Assembly (NCBI GenBank): GCA_027482245.1
Contig: JAIXWG010000043.1
Location: forward strand, 1 to 39,056
Source: Acetobacteraceae bacterium
GTDB taxonomy: Bacteria > Pseudomonadota > Alphaproteobacteria > Acetobacterales > Acetobacteraceae
Length of the DNA: 39,056 nt
Direction: 5' to 3'
In this document: in pieces, positions 1 through 9,700 of the stretch
How positions within the stretch are numbered: position 1 is the first letter of the stretch
Layout: each line of letters begins with the position of its first letter
The notes under the pieces: generated by a model
Told to the model about the DNA's origin: nothing
Database searches by the model: none
The model's input: the letters and a program-made list of their open reading frames with translations, nothing else
Translations under genes and position numbers: made by a program

Positions 1-87
1 CCGACAGCCCTGGTCCGCCTGCAAACACCAGACCGCCTGACCCCGCCACGCTCTCCGCAAGACGGTTGCTTGGAACCCATGAGATAC

Positions 88-198
88 AACGACGAAGGGG
101 GAGGGGGCCCAAGCCCCCTCCCCCTTCGTCGTTATGCCCGCGGTCCAGGGTCCCGCCGGACCCTGGCAGGGGGTGCAGGGGGACAGCGTCCCCCTGCA
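88..198. repeat. Three consecutive palindromic hairpins in a gene-free stretch
   Basis: The first 215 bases hold no gene I can support. Three perfect hairpins lie side by side: 88-108 pairs with 113-133 (21 bp, 4-nt loop), 145-153 with 158-166 (9 bp, 4-nt loop), and 174-184 with 188-198 (11 bp, 3-nt loop). They lie just past the stop codon of the leftward reductase gene, so the nearest could terminate it, but none has a T-run. Stacked G/C palindromes of this kind resemble intergenic repetitive palindromes. Confidence 0.7.
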
Positions 199-215
199 GG
201 CTACAAGCGCAGACC

Positions 216-1250
216 TCACCCCGCCACGGGCAGGCCCTTGCTGGTGCTGTACTCGAAGTGCAGGGCTTCGCCCGGGAAGACGCGGGGGTGGATGGCGTGG
301 GCGGCCATGGCGGCTTCGGAGAAGCCTTGCAGGATCAGTTTCAGCTTGCCCGGGTAGGTGGCGATGTCGCCGATGGCGTGCACGCCGGGGATGTTCGTCT
401 CGCAGCTTGAGGGCGTGACGGCGATGTGGCTGCGTTCCAGGCCGAGGCCCCAATCGGCGATCGGGCCGAGTTCCATGGACAGCCCGAAGAAGGCCAGCAG
501 GTGGTCCGCCGGCACGATCTTCACCTCGCCCTTCAGCGTCGCCAGCGATACGCCGGTGAGCTTCCCGTTGTCGCCTTCAAGGCCGTGCAGCTGGTAGGGG
601 ATGGCGAGGTCGATCTCGCCGCGTTCCGCCGCCTGCTTCAGCTGCGCGGCGCTCTCCGGCGCGCAGCGGAACTTGTCGCGGCGGTGCACGACGGTGACCT
701 TGGCCGCGATCTGCTTGAGGCTGAGCGCCCAGTCCACCGCGCTGTCGCCGCCGCCCGCGATCACCACCTGCTTGCCGCGGAAATCCTCCCGCCGGCTGAC
801 CATGTAGCGCACGCCGCCCGAGGCCTCGAATTCCGGCAGGCGTTCCAGCGGCGGGCGGTTGGGGCCGAAGGCGCCGGCGCCGGCGGCGACCACCACGGCC
901 TTGCAGCGGATGGTGTCGCCCGTGCTGGTGGCCAGCACGAAGCCGTCGCCTTCCTGCCGCAGGGCATCGACGCGGCGGCCCATCATCAGCAGGGGATTGA
1001 AGGGCGCGCATTGCTTGTGGAGGGACGCGATGAGGTCCGCGCCAGCGATCTCGGGATGGGCGGGGATGTCGAAGATCGGCTTCTCCGGATACAGCGCGGC
1101 GCATTGGCCGCCGATCTCCTCCAGCGCGTCGATCACCACGGTCTTCATCCGCAGCATCCCGCATTCGAACACGGCGAAAAGCCCCACAGGCCCGGCGCCG
1201 ATGATCGCCACATCCGTCTCGACCACTGCGGTCATCCGCTCGATCCCCAT
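216..1250 (-). CDS. Ferredoxin--NADP(+) reductase, thioredoxin-reductase-like type
   Basis: Predicted FAD flavoenzyme that moves electrons between NADPH and ferredoxin or flavodoxin in the cytoplasm. The 344-residue product has the N-terminal FAD dinucleotide motif GAGPVG (about residues 18-23), the GGQCAALYPEKPI segment typical of this family, a second NADPH-binding motif IAGGGDSAVDW, and the C-terminal ATPD-like GDIATYPGKLKLI. It lacks the CxxC redox centre of true thioredoxin reductases, which fits the ferredoxin-reductase branch found in alphaproteobacteria and Bacillus. An in-frame ATG at 1235 (MTAVVE) is an equally plausible start. The open frame continues upstream, but that extension is low-complexity and overlaps tsaE, so I excluded it. 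The gene is divergent from tsaE, with about 114 bases between the two starts. Family call is strong; the exact electron partner is unknown. Confidence 0.9.
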   Translation of the reverse strand: MGIERMTAVVETDVAIIGAGPVGLFAVFECGMLRMKTVVIDALEEIGGQCAALYPEKPIFDIPAHPEIAGADLIASLHKQCAPFNPLLMMGRRVDALRQEGDGFVLATSTGDTIRCKAVVVAAGAGAFGPNRPPLERLPEFEASGGVRYMVSRREDFRGKQVVIAGGGDSAVDWALSLKQIAAKVTVVHRRDKFRCAPESAAQLKQAAERGEIDLAIPYQLHGLEGDNGKLTGVSLATLKGEVKIVPADHLLAFFGLSMELGPIADWGLGLERSHIAVTPSSCETNIPGVHAIGDIATYPGKLKLILQGFSEAAMAAHAIHPRVFPGEALHFEYSTSKGLPVAG

Positions 1251-1364
1251 GCCATCCTCGCGCGCCCCCTTGGCGGAAGCGTCCCGCCCGATCAAGCCCG
1301 CGGGATCAAATTGGGAACGGGCGCGCTTGTGCCAGGGGGGTGGGGAAGGGCAGATTGGCCCCTC

Positions 1365-1817
1365 ATGTCGCGCACGCTGCACCTTCCCGATGAAACCGCC
1401 ACCGCCGCGCTGGCGGCCCGCCTGGCGCGGCTGGCCCGGCCGGGCGATGCGGTGCTGCTGGAAGGCCCGCTCGGCGCCGGGAAGTCCGCCTTCGCCCGCG
1501 CCTTCCTGCGCGCGGCGTCCGGCGATGCGGCGCTGGAAGTGCCATCGCCGACCTTCACCCTGGTCCAGGCCTACGACCTCCCCGCCTGCCCCGCCTTCCA
1601 TTTCGACCTCTGGCGCCTGGATGGGCCGTCCGGGATCGCGGAGCTGGGGTGGGAGGAGGCGCGGGAGGGCATCGTGCTGGTGGAATGGCCGGATCGCCTG
1701 GGCGACCTGAGGCCGGACGACGCCCTGCTCATCACCCTGGCACCCGGCGGCACCGAGGATTCACGCATGGCGACGCTGTCCGGCTGGGACGGGCGGCTGA
1801 AGGACCTCACGGCATGA
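1365..1817 (+). CDS. tsaE: tRNA threonylcarbamoyladenosine biosynthesis ATPase TsaE
   Basis: Small ATPase of the TsaBDE complex that makes the t6A modification at position 37 of ANN-decoding tRNAs. The 150-residue product has the Walker A motif GPLGAGKS (residues 34-41), followed by the family block VPSPTFTLVQAY and the HFDLWRL segment, then a Walker-B-like IVLVEWPDRL. Length is normal for TsaE. The stop codon overlaps the amgK start (ATGA at 1814-1817), which implies translational coupling. The order tsaE-amgK-murU is common in alphaproteobacteria. The start ATG at 1365 was chosen because it opens the conserved region directly; the longer frame upstream only reads antisense to the reductase. 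Confidence 0.92.
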   Translation: MSRTLHLPDETATAALAARLARLARPGDAVLLEGPLGAGKSAFARAFLRAASGDAALEVPSPTFTLVQAYDLPACPAFHFDLWRLDGPSGIAELGWEEAREGIVLVEWPDRLGDLRPDDALLITLAPGGTEDSRMATLSGWDGRLKDLTA

Positions 1818-2830
1818 TGCGGGCGGCGGAAGCGGCATCCTTCCTGGCGGAGCATGGCTATGGCGCGGCGGATTACGCGCCGCTGCCGGCCGATGCCTCC
1901 TTCCGCAGCTATGCCAGGCTGCGCGGCGGCCCGCGCCCCGTGCTGCTGATGGATGCGCCGCCACCGCAGGAGGATCTGCGCCCCTTCCTCGCCATCGCGG
2001 TCCATCTGCGGAATGCGGGGTTGTCGGCACCCGACATCATCGCGGCCGATGTGTCCCGCGGCTTCTGCCTAGTGGAGGATTTCGGCGCGGCCACGGTGGC
2101 GCAGCTGCTGGATGCCGGCGACGACCCCGCCGCGCACTACCTGGCCGCGACGGCGGCGCTGGCCCGGCTGCACGCGGTGCCGCCCCCCGATGGCCTGCCG
2201 GCATGGGGCATCGACCGCATGACGGAGACCGCCGGCGCCACCTTTCTCCAGTGGTGGTGGCCTGCGGCCTTCGGGGCGGCGCCATCGGCCGAGGTGACCG
2301 CGGCCTTCGAGGCCGCGATGCGCGCCATGCTCGCGCCCTTCCAGGGCCCATCCCTGAAACATCGGGGCTTCGTCCACCGCGACTACTTCCCTGCCAACCT
2401 GATGCCGCTGCCGGATCGCGACGCGCCGGCCGATGTCGGCATCCTCGATTTCCAGGACGCCGCCATCGGCCACCCCGCCTATGACCTCGTCTCCCTGACC
2501 GAGGATGCGCGGCGGGACGTGGAGCCGGGCCTGCGGGAGGAATGCATCGCGCGCTACCTGGCGCTGCGGCCGGACCTCGACGCATCCGATTTCCGCGCCG
2601 CCATGGCCGCCTGCGCGGCGCAGCGGCATCTCCGCGTGGCGGCACTCTGGGTGCGGCTGGCGCGGCGGGACGGGAAGCCGCATTACCTGGTGCACGGGCC
2701 GCGCTGCTGGGCGCAGCTCGGCCGCGCGCTGGCGCACCCCGCCACGGCACCGCTCCGCGACTTCCTGGATGCGCATGTGCCGCCTTCCATGCGACAAAAT
2801 CCCATTGCCCTACAGGACGCCACGGCATGA
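1814..2830 (+). CDS. amgK: N-acetylmuramate/N-acetylglucosamine anomeric kinase AmgK
   Basis: Aminoglycoside-phosphotransferase-fold kinase that phosphorylates MurNAc (and GlcNAc) at the anomeric carbon, the first step of the AmgK-MurU peptidoglycan recycling route that bypasses de novo UDP-MurNAc synthesis. The 338-residue product has the catalytic-loop motif HRDYFPANLM (H188, D190, N195) and the metal-binding ILDFQDA (D212). The substrate call rests on the immediately following murU, whose start overlaps this stop codon (ATGA at 2827-2830). tsaE overlaps at the 5' end, so the three genes are probably one coupled operon. Two ATGs in tandem open the frame (1814 and 1817); the choice between them changes only one residue. 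Confidence 0.88.
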   Translation: MMRAAEAASFLAEHGYGAADYAPLPADASFRSYARLRGGPRPVLLMDAPPPQEDLRPFLAIAVHLRNAGLSAPDIIAADVSRGFCLVEDFGAATVAQLLDAGDDPAAHYLAATAALARLHAVPPPDGLPAWGIDRMTETAGATFLQWWWPAAFGAAPSAEVTAAFEAAMRAMLAPFQGPSLKHRGFVHRDYFPANLMPLPDRDAPADVGILDFQDAAIGHPAYDLVSLTEDARRDVEPGLREECIARYLALRPDLDASDFRAAMAACAAQRHLRVAALWVRLARRDGKPHYLVHGPRCWAQLGRALAHPATAPLRDFLDAHVPPSMRQNPIALQDATA

Positions 2831-3555
2831 TCGCCCTCTCCCACGCCATGGTGCTTGCCGCCGGCCTCGGCACCCGCATGCGGCCGCTGACGGATGACCG
2901 GCCGAAGCCGCTGCTGCCGCTGGAAGGGCGCAGCCTGCTGCACCATGCGCTGGATCGCCTCACGGCGGCGGGGGTCTCCCACCACGTCGTCAACGCGCAC
3001 TACTTCGCCGACCAGATCGCCGAATCCGTCGCGGCGCATGACGCGCCGGACCGGCTGGTGCTGCGGGAGGATGTGCTGCTGGAAACCGGTGGCGGCATCA
3101 CCAACGCGCTGCCGCACCTGGGCCAACAGCCCTTCGCCGTCATCAATGGCGACGCCTTCTGGCTGGATGGCCCGACGCCGGCGCTGGATCGCCTGGCCGC
3201 GGCCTTCGACCCGGATCAGATGGACGCGCTGCTGCTGCTGGTGCGGACCAGCCAGGTGGATGGGGAGGTCGGGCGCGGCGACTTCCTGCTGGACCCGCTG
3301 GGCCGCGTCCGCCGGCCGAAGGAGCGGGAGATCTCCCCCTACCTCTTCGCCGGCGTGCAGATCCTGTCGCCCGCTTTGTTCCGCGATGCCCCGCCCGGCC
3401 CCTTCTCGCTGAACATCCTCTTCGACCGCGCGATCGAGGAGGGTCGGATGTTCGGCCTGGTGCATGACGGCGCCTGGTTCCACCTCTCCACGCCGCGCGA
3501 CCTGCAGCGGGCGGAGACGATGCTGCGCGCCGGGATGCTGACAGCCTTGTTCTGA
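2827..3555 (+). CDS. murU: N-acetylmuramate alpha-1-phosphate uridylyltransferase MurU
   Basis: Nucleotidyltransferase that converts MurNAc-1-phosphate and UTP to UDP-MurNAc, the second step of the anomeric cell-wall recycling pathway. The 242-residue protein begins with the sugar-nucleotidyltransferase signature LAAGLGTRMRPLTDDRPKPL (residues 10-29) and contains the ETGGGI and NGDAFW segments that place substrate and metal in this fold. Its length fits the compact MurU family rather than the longer GlmU or hexose-1-phosphate enzymes. Translation is coupled to amgK by a 4-base overlap. A 15-bp hairpin directly after the stop may end or attenuate the transcript before addB. Confidence 0.9.
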   Translation: MIALSHAMVLAAGLGTRMRPLTDDRPKPLLPLEGRSLLHHALDRLTAAGVSHHVVNAHYFADQIAESVAAHDAPDRLVLREDVLLETGGGITNALPHLGQQPFAVINGDAFWLDGPTPALDRLAAAFDPDQMDALLLLVRTSQVDGEVGRGDFLLDPLGRVRRPKEREISPYLFAGVQILSPALFRDAPPGPFSLNILFDRAIEEGRMFGLVHDGAWFHLSTPRDLQRAETMLRAGMLTALF

Positions 3556-3599
3556 GGCGGCCGCATGAAGCCGCCACGCCAACCCTTCATGCGGCCGCC
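3556..3599 (+). terminator. 15-bp hairpin between murU and addB
   Basis: Positions 3556-3570 and 3585-3599 are perfect inverted repeats with a 14-nt loop, starting on the base after the murU stop. No T-run follows, so it is not a classical intrinsic terminator. The right arm ends at 3599, immediately before the GGAG (3600-3603) that is the only plausible ribosome binding site for addB, so the stem could also affect addB translation. Confidence 0.5.
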
Positions 3600-3608
3600 G
3601 GAGCCCTG

Positions 3609-6600
3609 ATGAACCTCTACGACATCCCCGCCGAGCTGCCCTTCCTGGACTGCCTCGCCGCGGGGGTGCTGGAGGCGCTGAAGCTGAAGGAGGCGCCGCC
3701 GGAAGCCCTGGCCCGCGCCACCATCCTGCTGCCGACGCGCCGTTCCGCCCGCGGGCTGCGCGATGCCTTCCTGGCCGCCGCCGATGGCCGCGCGCTGCTG
3801 CTGCCGCGCATGCGGGCGCTGGCGGGGCTGTCCACGGAAGATGCCGATGAACTGGCGCTGCCCGCGCTGCTCGATCTGCCGCCGGCCGTCGCGCCCCTGA
3901 CCCGCCAGGCGGTGCTGACTGGCATGGTGATGCGCCTGCCCCCCCGCCATGGCGGCCCCGCCACCCCCGAACAGGCCTGGGGCCTGGCGGCCGAGATGGC
4001 GCGGCTGTTCGACGAGGTGGCGCTGGAGGAGAAGGACCCGGACCTGCTCAGCCAGGGCGACCCTCTGGCCTATGCGGAGGCCTGGCTCGGGCGGCTGGAG
4101 GCGCTCGTCCCCGGCGAACAGGCCACCCATTGGCAGATCACCACCACCTTCCTGCGCGGCGTCGCCACCGCCTGGGCGGGGTGGCTGCAGGAGAGGGACC
4201 TGCTGGATATCGGGCTCCGCCGCGTGCTGGCGCTGCGCGCCCAGACCGAGGCCTGGCGCGAGGCACCGCCCGATGCGCCGATCATCGCCGCCGGCATCGG
4301 CGTCGGCGGCACCATCCCGGCGGCGGTGGAGCTGCTGAAGGTGGTCGCCCGACTGCCCCGCGGCGCCGTCGTGCTGCACGGGCTGGACCGCGCGGCGCTC
4401 GGCCAGGTGTGGGACGCGGTGTCGGAGGCCCCGACCCACCCCTTCTGCAGCCAGGCCCGGCTGCTGGCGGAGATGGGGGCGGAGGCGCGGCAGGTGCGGC
4501 GCTGGCCGGGCTGCGGCCTGCACCAGGCCCGCGCCGTGCCGGCAGCGCGCCCGACCCTGCTGGAGATGGCGCTGCGCCCCCCCGCCGGCATGGCGCCCTG
4601 GACCGTGCCGGCGCCCGATGCCTGGGCGCCGGGCCTGGCGGGGCTGCAGCTGCTCTCGGCCCCCGATGCCCAGACGGAGGCCGCCGCCATCGCGCTGCTG
4701 CTGCGCGAAGCCCTGGAGAAGCCCGGCGCCCGCGCGGCGCTGGTGACCCCCGACCGCGACCTGGCGCGCCGCGTCTCGGCGGAGCTGATCCGTCACGGCA
4801 TCATCGCCGATGACAGCGCCGGCGAGCCGCTGGGCCAGACGCCGACCGGCGCCTTCCTGCGCATGCTGGCGCGCGCCGTGGCGGAAGACCTGGCGCCGGT
4901 GCCGCTGCTGGCGCTGTTGAAGCACCCCATCTGCGCGGCTGGCATGGCGCGGGCCGATTTCCTCGACGCCGTGCGGCTGCTGGAACGCCGCGTCCTGCGC
5001 GGGCCACGGCCGCAGGGCGGGCTGGCCGGGCTGCGGGCGGCGATCGAATCACTGCCCGAGGGCACGTCGAAGCCCCGGCTGATCGCGCTGCACGACGCGC
5101 TGGAAGCGGCGCTCGGCGACTTCGCTTCGCTCCGCGGCGCACCCCGCCCGCCCGCCGACCTGCTGGCTGCGCATCTGGCGGCGGCGGAGGCGCTGGCGAC
5201 GACGCCGGAAGCACCCGGCGGCCTCCGCCTCTACGCCGCCGAGGAGGGGGAGGTCCTGGCCTCCCACCTCGCGGACCTCGCCCCCGCCATGGCGATGCTG
5301 CCGCCCCTCGACCCCGGCGCCTGGCCGGCACTGTTCGACGCGGCGATCGAGGGCATCGCCGCGCGCTCCGTCCGCGCCCAGGCGGGGCGGGATGCCGGCG
5401 CCCACCCGCGCGTGGAGATCCTCGGCCTGCTGGAAGCGCGGCTCCTGGCCTTCGACCGCGTGGTGCTCGGCGCGCTGGACGAAACGGTCTGGCCGCTGGC
5501 GACCGACCCCGGCCCCTGGATGAGCCGCCCGATGCGCGCCCAGTTCGGCCTGCCCGAACCCGAGGCCCGCATCGGCCGCGTCTGCATGGATTTTTTTCTG
5601 TTTGCCTGCGCGGCGCCCGATGCCGTGCTGTCCCGTGCCGCTCGACGCGGGGGCGCCCCGACCGTCCCCGCGCGCTGGATCACGCGATTGGAAACCTTCA
5701 TATCCGGCCAGGGACTGCGGCTGCCGGAGAGCCAGGCGGCGCGGATGGCGGCGGCGCTGGACCAGCCATCCGGGGTCATGCCGCTGAAGCGCCCCTCGCC
5801 CTGCCCGCCGGCGGCGCTCCGCCCGCGCGAGATCAGCGTGACGGAGGTCGCGACCCTGCTCGCCGACCCCTACGCCTTCTACGCCAGGCGCGTGCTGGAC
5901 CTGCGAAAGCTCGATCCGCTGGATGCCGATGTGGGCGCGCTGGACTACGGCATCATCGTCCATGCGGCGCTGGCGCGCTTCGTGCGCGATGTCTCCACCG
6001 CCCGCGCCGGCTGGCCCGGCGACGACGCCGCGCGCGCGATCTGGGACGAGGCATCGGAGGAAGCCCTGGCCGCCCAGGGCCCGCGCCCCGCGCTCTCCGC
6101 CTTCTGGCGCCCGCGCCTCGCCCGCATCGGGGCCTTCGTGATCGAGCTGGAGCGGGAGATGCGCCGCGACGGCCATATCCGGCAGTCCTGGGTGGAGCGC
6201 GACGGGCGGCTGGAGCTGAAGCGGCCGCGCGGCGCGGTTACGCTGAAGGCGCGCGCCGACCGGGTGGACCAGCTGGGCGACGGCACGCTGGCGGTGCTGG
6301 ACTACAAGACCGGCACCCTGCCGAAGCCGGAGGATCTGGTGGATGGCAGCGCGCCGCAGCTGCCCCTCGAAGCCGCCATGGCCTGGCGCGGCGCCATCCA
6401 GGGCGTGCCGGACAGCCCCGTGCGCGCGCTGACCTACTGGAAGCTCTCGGGCGGGGAGACGGCGGGCGAGGTGAAGCCGATGCTGACGGAGCCGGAGGAG
6501 GTGGAGACGGCGGCGGAGGATGCGCTGGATCGCCTCGGCCTGCTGGTCGATCGCTTCCTGCTGGGCGACGCCCCCTTCACCGCGCGCCCGCACCCCGCCC

Positions 6601-6674
6601 GCAGCACGCGGGGCGATGACTACGACCACCTGTCGCGCGTCGCGGAATGGGCGGATGCGGAGGGGGATGAATGA
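3609..6674 (+). CDS. addB: Double-strand break repair protein AddB
   Basis: Subunit of the AddAB helicase-nuclease that resects double-strand breaks for RecA-dependent repair, replacing RecBCD in alphaproteobacteria. The 1021-residue product has the N-terminal family block with LLPTRRSARGLRDAFL (about residues 40-55), a long inactivated-helicase body, and a C-terminal PD-(D/E)XK nuclease region starting near DYGIIVHAALARF with the catalytic VLDYKTG (D898, K900). Length and architecture match alphaproteobacterial AddB. addA follows after a palindromic repeat. The ATG at 3609 has a GGAG 6-9 bases upstream. A tract of seven T at about 5590-5596 in this GC-rich frame could be slippage-prone, but the frame is intact. 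Confidence 0.93.
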   Translation: MNLYDIPAELPFLDCLAAGVLEALKLKEAPPEALARATILLPTRRSARGLRDAFLAAADGRALLLPRMRALAGLSTEDADELALPALLDLPPAVAPLTRQAVLTGMVMRLPPRHGGPATPEQAWGLAAEMARLFDEVALEEKDPDLLSQGDPLAYAEAWLGRLEALVPGEQATHWQITTTFLRGVATAWAGWLQERDLLDIGLRRVLALRAQTEAWREAPPDAPIIAAGIGVGGTIPAAVELLKVVARLPRGAVVLHGLDRAALGQVWDAVSEAPTHPFCSQARLLAEMGAEARQVRRWPGCGLHQARAVPAARPTLLEMALRPPAGMAPWTVPAPDAWAPGLAGLQLLSAPDAQTEAAAIALLLREALEKPGARAALVTPDRDLARRVSAELIRHGIIADDSAGEPLGQTPTGAFLRMLARAVAEDLAPVPLLALLKHPICAAGMARADFLDAVRLLERRVLRGPRPQGGLAGLRAAIESLPEGTSKPRLIALHDALEAALGDFASLRGAPRPPADLLAAHLAAAEALATTPEAPGGLRLYAAEEGEVLASHLADLAPAMAMLPPLDPGAWPALFDAAIEGIAARSVRAQAGRDAGAHPRVEILGLLEARLLAFDRVVLGALDETVWPLATDPGPWMSRPMRAQFGLPEPEARIGRVCMDFFLFACAAPDAVLSRAARRGGAPTVPARWITRLETFISGQGLRLPESQAARMAAALDQPSGVMPLKRPSPCPPAALRPREISVTEVATLLADPYAFYARRVLDLRKLDPLDADVGALDYGIIVHAALARFVRDVSTARAGWPGDDAARAIWDEASEEALAAQGPRPALSAFWRPRLARIGAFVIELEREMRRDGHIRQSWVERDGRLELKRPRGAVTLKARADRVDQLGDGTLAVLDYKTGTLPKPEDLVDGSAPQLPLEAAMAWRGAIQGVPDSPVRALTYWKLSGGETAGEVKPMLTEPEEVETAAEDALDRLGLLVDRFLLGDAPFTARPHPARSTRGDDYDHLSRVAEWADAEGDE

Positions 6675-6689
6675 GGGTGTGTTGCGCAG

Positions 6690-6780
6690 ACCCCCACCCC
6701 AGCCCTCCCCCGCAAGCGCGGGAGAGGGAGTATCCGCGCCTCCCTCCCCCGCGCTTGCGGGGGAGGGCTGGGGTGGGGGT
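6690..6780. repeat. 40-bp inverted repeat between addB and addA
   Basis: Arms 6690-6729 and 6741-6780 are complementary at 39 of 40 positions with an 11-nt spacer. Each arm carries the core TCCCCCGCAAGCGCGGG, itself partly palindromic. Near-identical half-elements occur at 31357-31395 and, degenerate, at 30698-30766. In all three copies the element is preceded by TTGCGC. This marks a dispersed palindromic repeat family rather than a local terminator. Confidence 0.85.
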
Positions 6781-6798
6781 ATCGGGCCACTTGATGCG

Positions 6799-9700
6799 AT
6801 GAACCTCCCCCTCACCCCCCGCCAGGAAGCCGAGTTCGAGCAGGGCCGCGCTTCCGATCCCAACGCCTCCGCCTGGGTCGGCGCCTCGGCCGGCTCCGGC
6901 AAGACCAAGGTGCTGACGGACCGCGTGCTGCGCCTGCTGCTGGCGCCCGGCACGCGGCCGGCCAGCATCCTCTGCCTGACCTTCACCAAGGCCGCGGCGG
7001 CGGAGATGGCGACGCGCCTGGCGCGGGAACTCGGCCGCTGGGCGGTCGATCCCGAATCGCGGCTCGCCGACCGCCTGTCCCGCCTGCTCGGCCGCGCGCC
7101 GACGCGGGACGACCTCGACACCGCCCGCGCCCTGTTCTGCCGGGTGCTGGAACTGCCGGGCGGCATGCGCATCAGCACCATCCACGCCTTCTGCCAGTCC
7201 CTGCTGCGCGCCTTCCCGCTGGAAGCCGGCCTCGCGCCGCAATTCGGCGTGGTGGAGGATGCCGATGCCCGCACCCTGCTGGCGGAGGCGCGGGAGGCGG
7301 TGCTGGCCGGCAGCGCCACGCCGCGGGAGGCGCTGGAAGCGCTGGCGAGCCTGGTGCCGCCGGAATCCTTCGCCCGCCTCGTGCAGGCCCTCGACGGAGA
7401 CCGGGACCGCCTTTCCGCCGCACTCCGCGGCACGGGATCGCTGGAGGCTCTCTGCGGCGCCATCGCCGGCCATCTCGGCCTGCCCGAGGGCGCGCATGAG
7501 GCGAGCCTGGTCGCGGCGGCGGCGGAGGCGGCGGACCGGGAGGCGGTGATGGCCGCCCGGCTGCTCCAGGCGAGCCGGAACGAGAATGACCAGGCGCGCG
7601 GGCTTCGCATCCTCACCTGGCTGGAACTGCACCCTGCCCACCGCGCCGCGCGCTGGGGCGAGTGGTGCGAGATCTTCCTGACCAGGGAAGGCACGCCGCG
7701 CAAATCCATGGCGACGAAGCAGGTTGGCCCGCGCCAGGCCGAATGCGCCGCTGTGCTGGGGCGGGAGGCCGAGCGCATCGCGGCGCTGGAGGGCAGCCGC
7801 CGCGCCTGCCGCCTGCTGGCCGCGACGCGCGCGCTGCTGGCGCTCGGCGCCCCCGTCCTTGCCGGCTATGCCGCGCGCAAGCAGGCCCGTGGGCTGATGG
7901 ACTATGACGACCTGATCCTGTCAGCCCAGCGCGTGCTGGAAGACCCCGGCAGCGCCTGGGTGCTGTTCAAGCTGGATGGCGGGCTCGACCACGTGCTGCT
8001 GGACGAGGCGCAGGACAGCAACCCCGCGCAATGGGGCATTGCCGCCGCGCTGACCGAGGAGTTCTTCGCCGGCGCCGGGCGCGAGAAGCCGCGCGAACAG
8101 CGCCGCGACGAACCGCCCATGCCGCGCACCGTCTTCGCGGTGGGCGACATCAAGCAGTCCATCTACGGCTTCCAGGGCGCCGATGCCGCGGGCTTCGCGC
8201 GGTGGAAGGGCCATTTCGGCCGCCGCATCGCGGCGCTCGGCGACACGCTGCGCGACGTGCAGCTCAAGGTCTCCTTCCGCTCCACCGCGCCGGTGCTGGC
8301 CCTGGTGGACGCCGTCTTCGCGGAAGGCGAGGCGCGGGACGGCGTGGTGAACCCGGGGGAGGAACTGCTCCACCGCCCCGACCGCGCCGGCCATGCCGGG
8401 CGGGTCGAGCTGTGGCCCATGCTGGAAGCGGCACCCACGGAGCCGCCGCCCCCCTGGGAGGTGCCGGAGACGCCCGCCGCCGCGACCGGCGCCGATGCCC
8501 TGCTGGCGGAGGCCATCGCGGCCCGCATCGCCCACTGGATCCGCACCCGAACGCCGCTCGAAAGCCGCGGCCGGCCGATCCGCGCGGGCGACATCCTGGT
8601 GCTGCTGCGCAAGCGATCCGGTGGCTTGCTGCCGCGCCTGGTGCGGGCGCTGAAGGAACGCGGCGTGCCGGTCGGCGGCGCCGACCGCATCCGCCTCATC
8701 GAGCAGATCGCGGTGCAGGACCTGCTGGCGCTGGCCGATGTCCTGCTGCTGCCGGATGACGACCTTCAGCTCGCCGCCCTGCTGAAGTCGCCGCTCATCG
8801 GGCTCGACGAGGACCAGCTTTTCGCGCTCGCCAATGGCCGCACCACCAGCCTCTGGGCCGTGCTGCAGAAGGCCCGCGGCGCGGCGACGCCGGAAGGCAT
8901 CGCGGCCGACTGGATCGCGGGGCTGATGGCGCGCGCCGACCTGGTGACGCCGCATGCCCTGTTCGCGGAGGTGCTGGGCGAGCATCGGGGGCGGGAGAAG
9001 CTGCTGGAGCGCCTCGGCCCCGATGCCGCCGACCCGGTGGATGAATTCCTGAATGCCGCGCTGGACCATGGCAGCCGCCACCCGCCCAGCCTGCAGCATT
9101 TCGTCGGCTGGCTCCGCCGCGGTGGCGCGGAGGTGAAGCGCGAACAGGAAGGCGCGGGCGATGCCGTCCGCATCATGACCGTGCACGGCGCCAAGGGCCT
9201 GCAGGCCCCCATCGTCATCATGCCGGACACGATGGGCGGCGGGCGCGACAATGCCGATGTCCGCTGGCACGTGCCGGAGGATGGCGTGCCCTTGCCGCTC
9301 TGGGCGCCCAACAAGGACCACCACGCCCCCGCCTATTCCGCCCTGCTGGCGGCGGAGAAGCAGGCGCGGGCGGAGGAGGAGCACCGGCTGCTCTACGTCG
9401 CGCTGACGCGGGCGGAAGACCGGCTGCTGGTCTGCGGCTGGCAGAAGAAGCGCCCCAAGGACGCCCCCTGGAAGGAAGGCACCTGGTACGACCTGGTCGC
9501 CCGCGGTTTTTCTCGAGTGGACACGGCGGTCCCAGAGCCCTTCGACCCCGAACAGTTTGGCGCCCCCGCCGAATGCCGCTTCGCGAGCGGGGAGGCGATG
9601 GTGCTCGCGACGCCGCAGGAAACAGCGCCGGTGCCCGATGGGCGCGACGCCCCGCCCCCCGCCGCGGCCGACCTGCCGGGTTGGGCGCGCAGCCCGGCGC

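Noticed and set aside
1251..1601. Extension of the ferredoxin-NADP reductase to 461 residues
   Set aside because: The extra residues are antisense to tsaE and unlike any reductase; normal family starts lie at 1250 or 1235.
6667..6798. N-terminal extension of AddA starting at the ATG overlapping the addB stop
   Set aside because: It would translate both arms of the palindromic repeat into Pro/Gly-rich sequence; the family start fits 6799.
5049..7778. 909-codon open frame on the minus strand across addB and addA
   Set aside because: Antisense to two well-supported genes and passes through the palindromic repeat; Arg/Ser/Ala-rich without domains.
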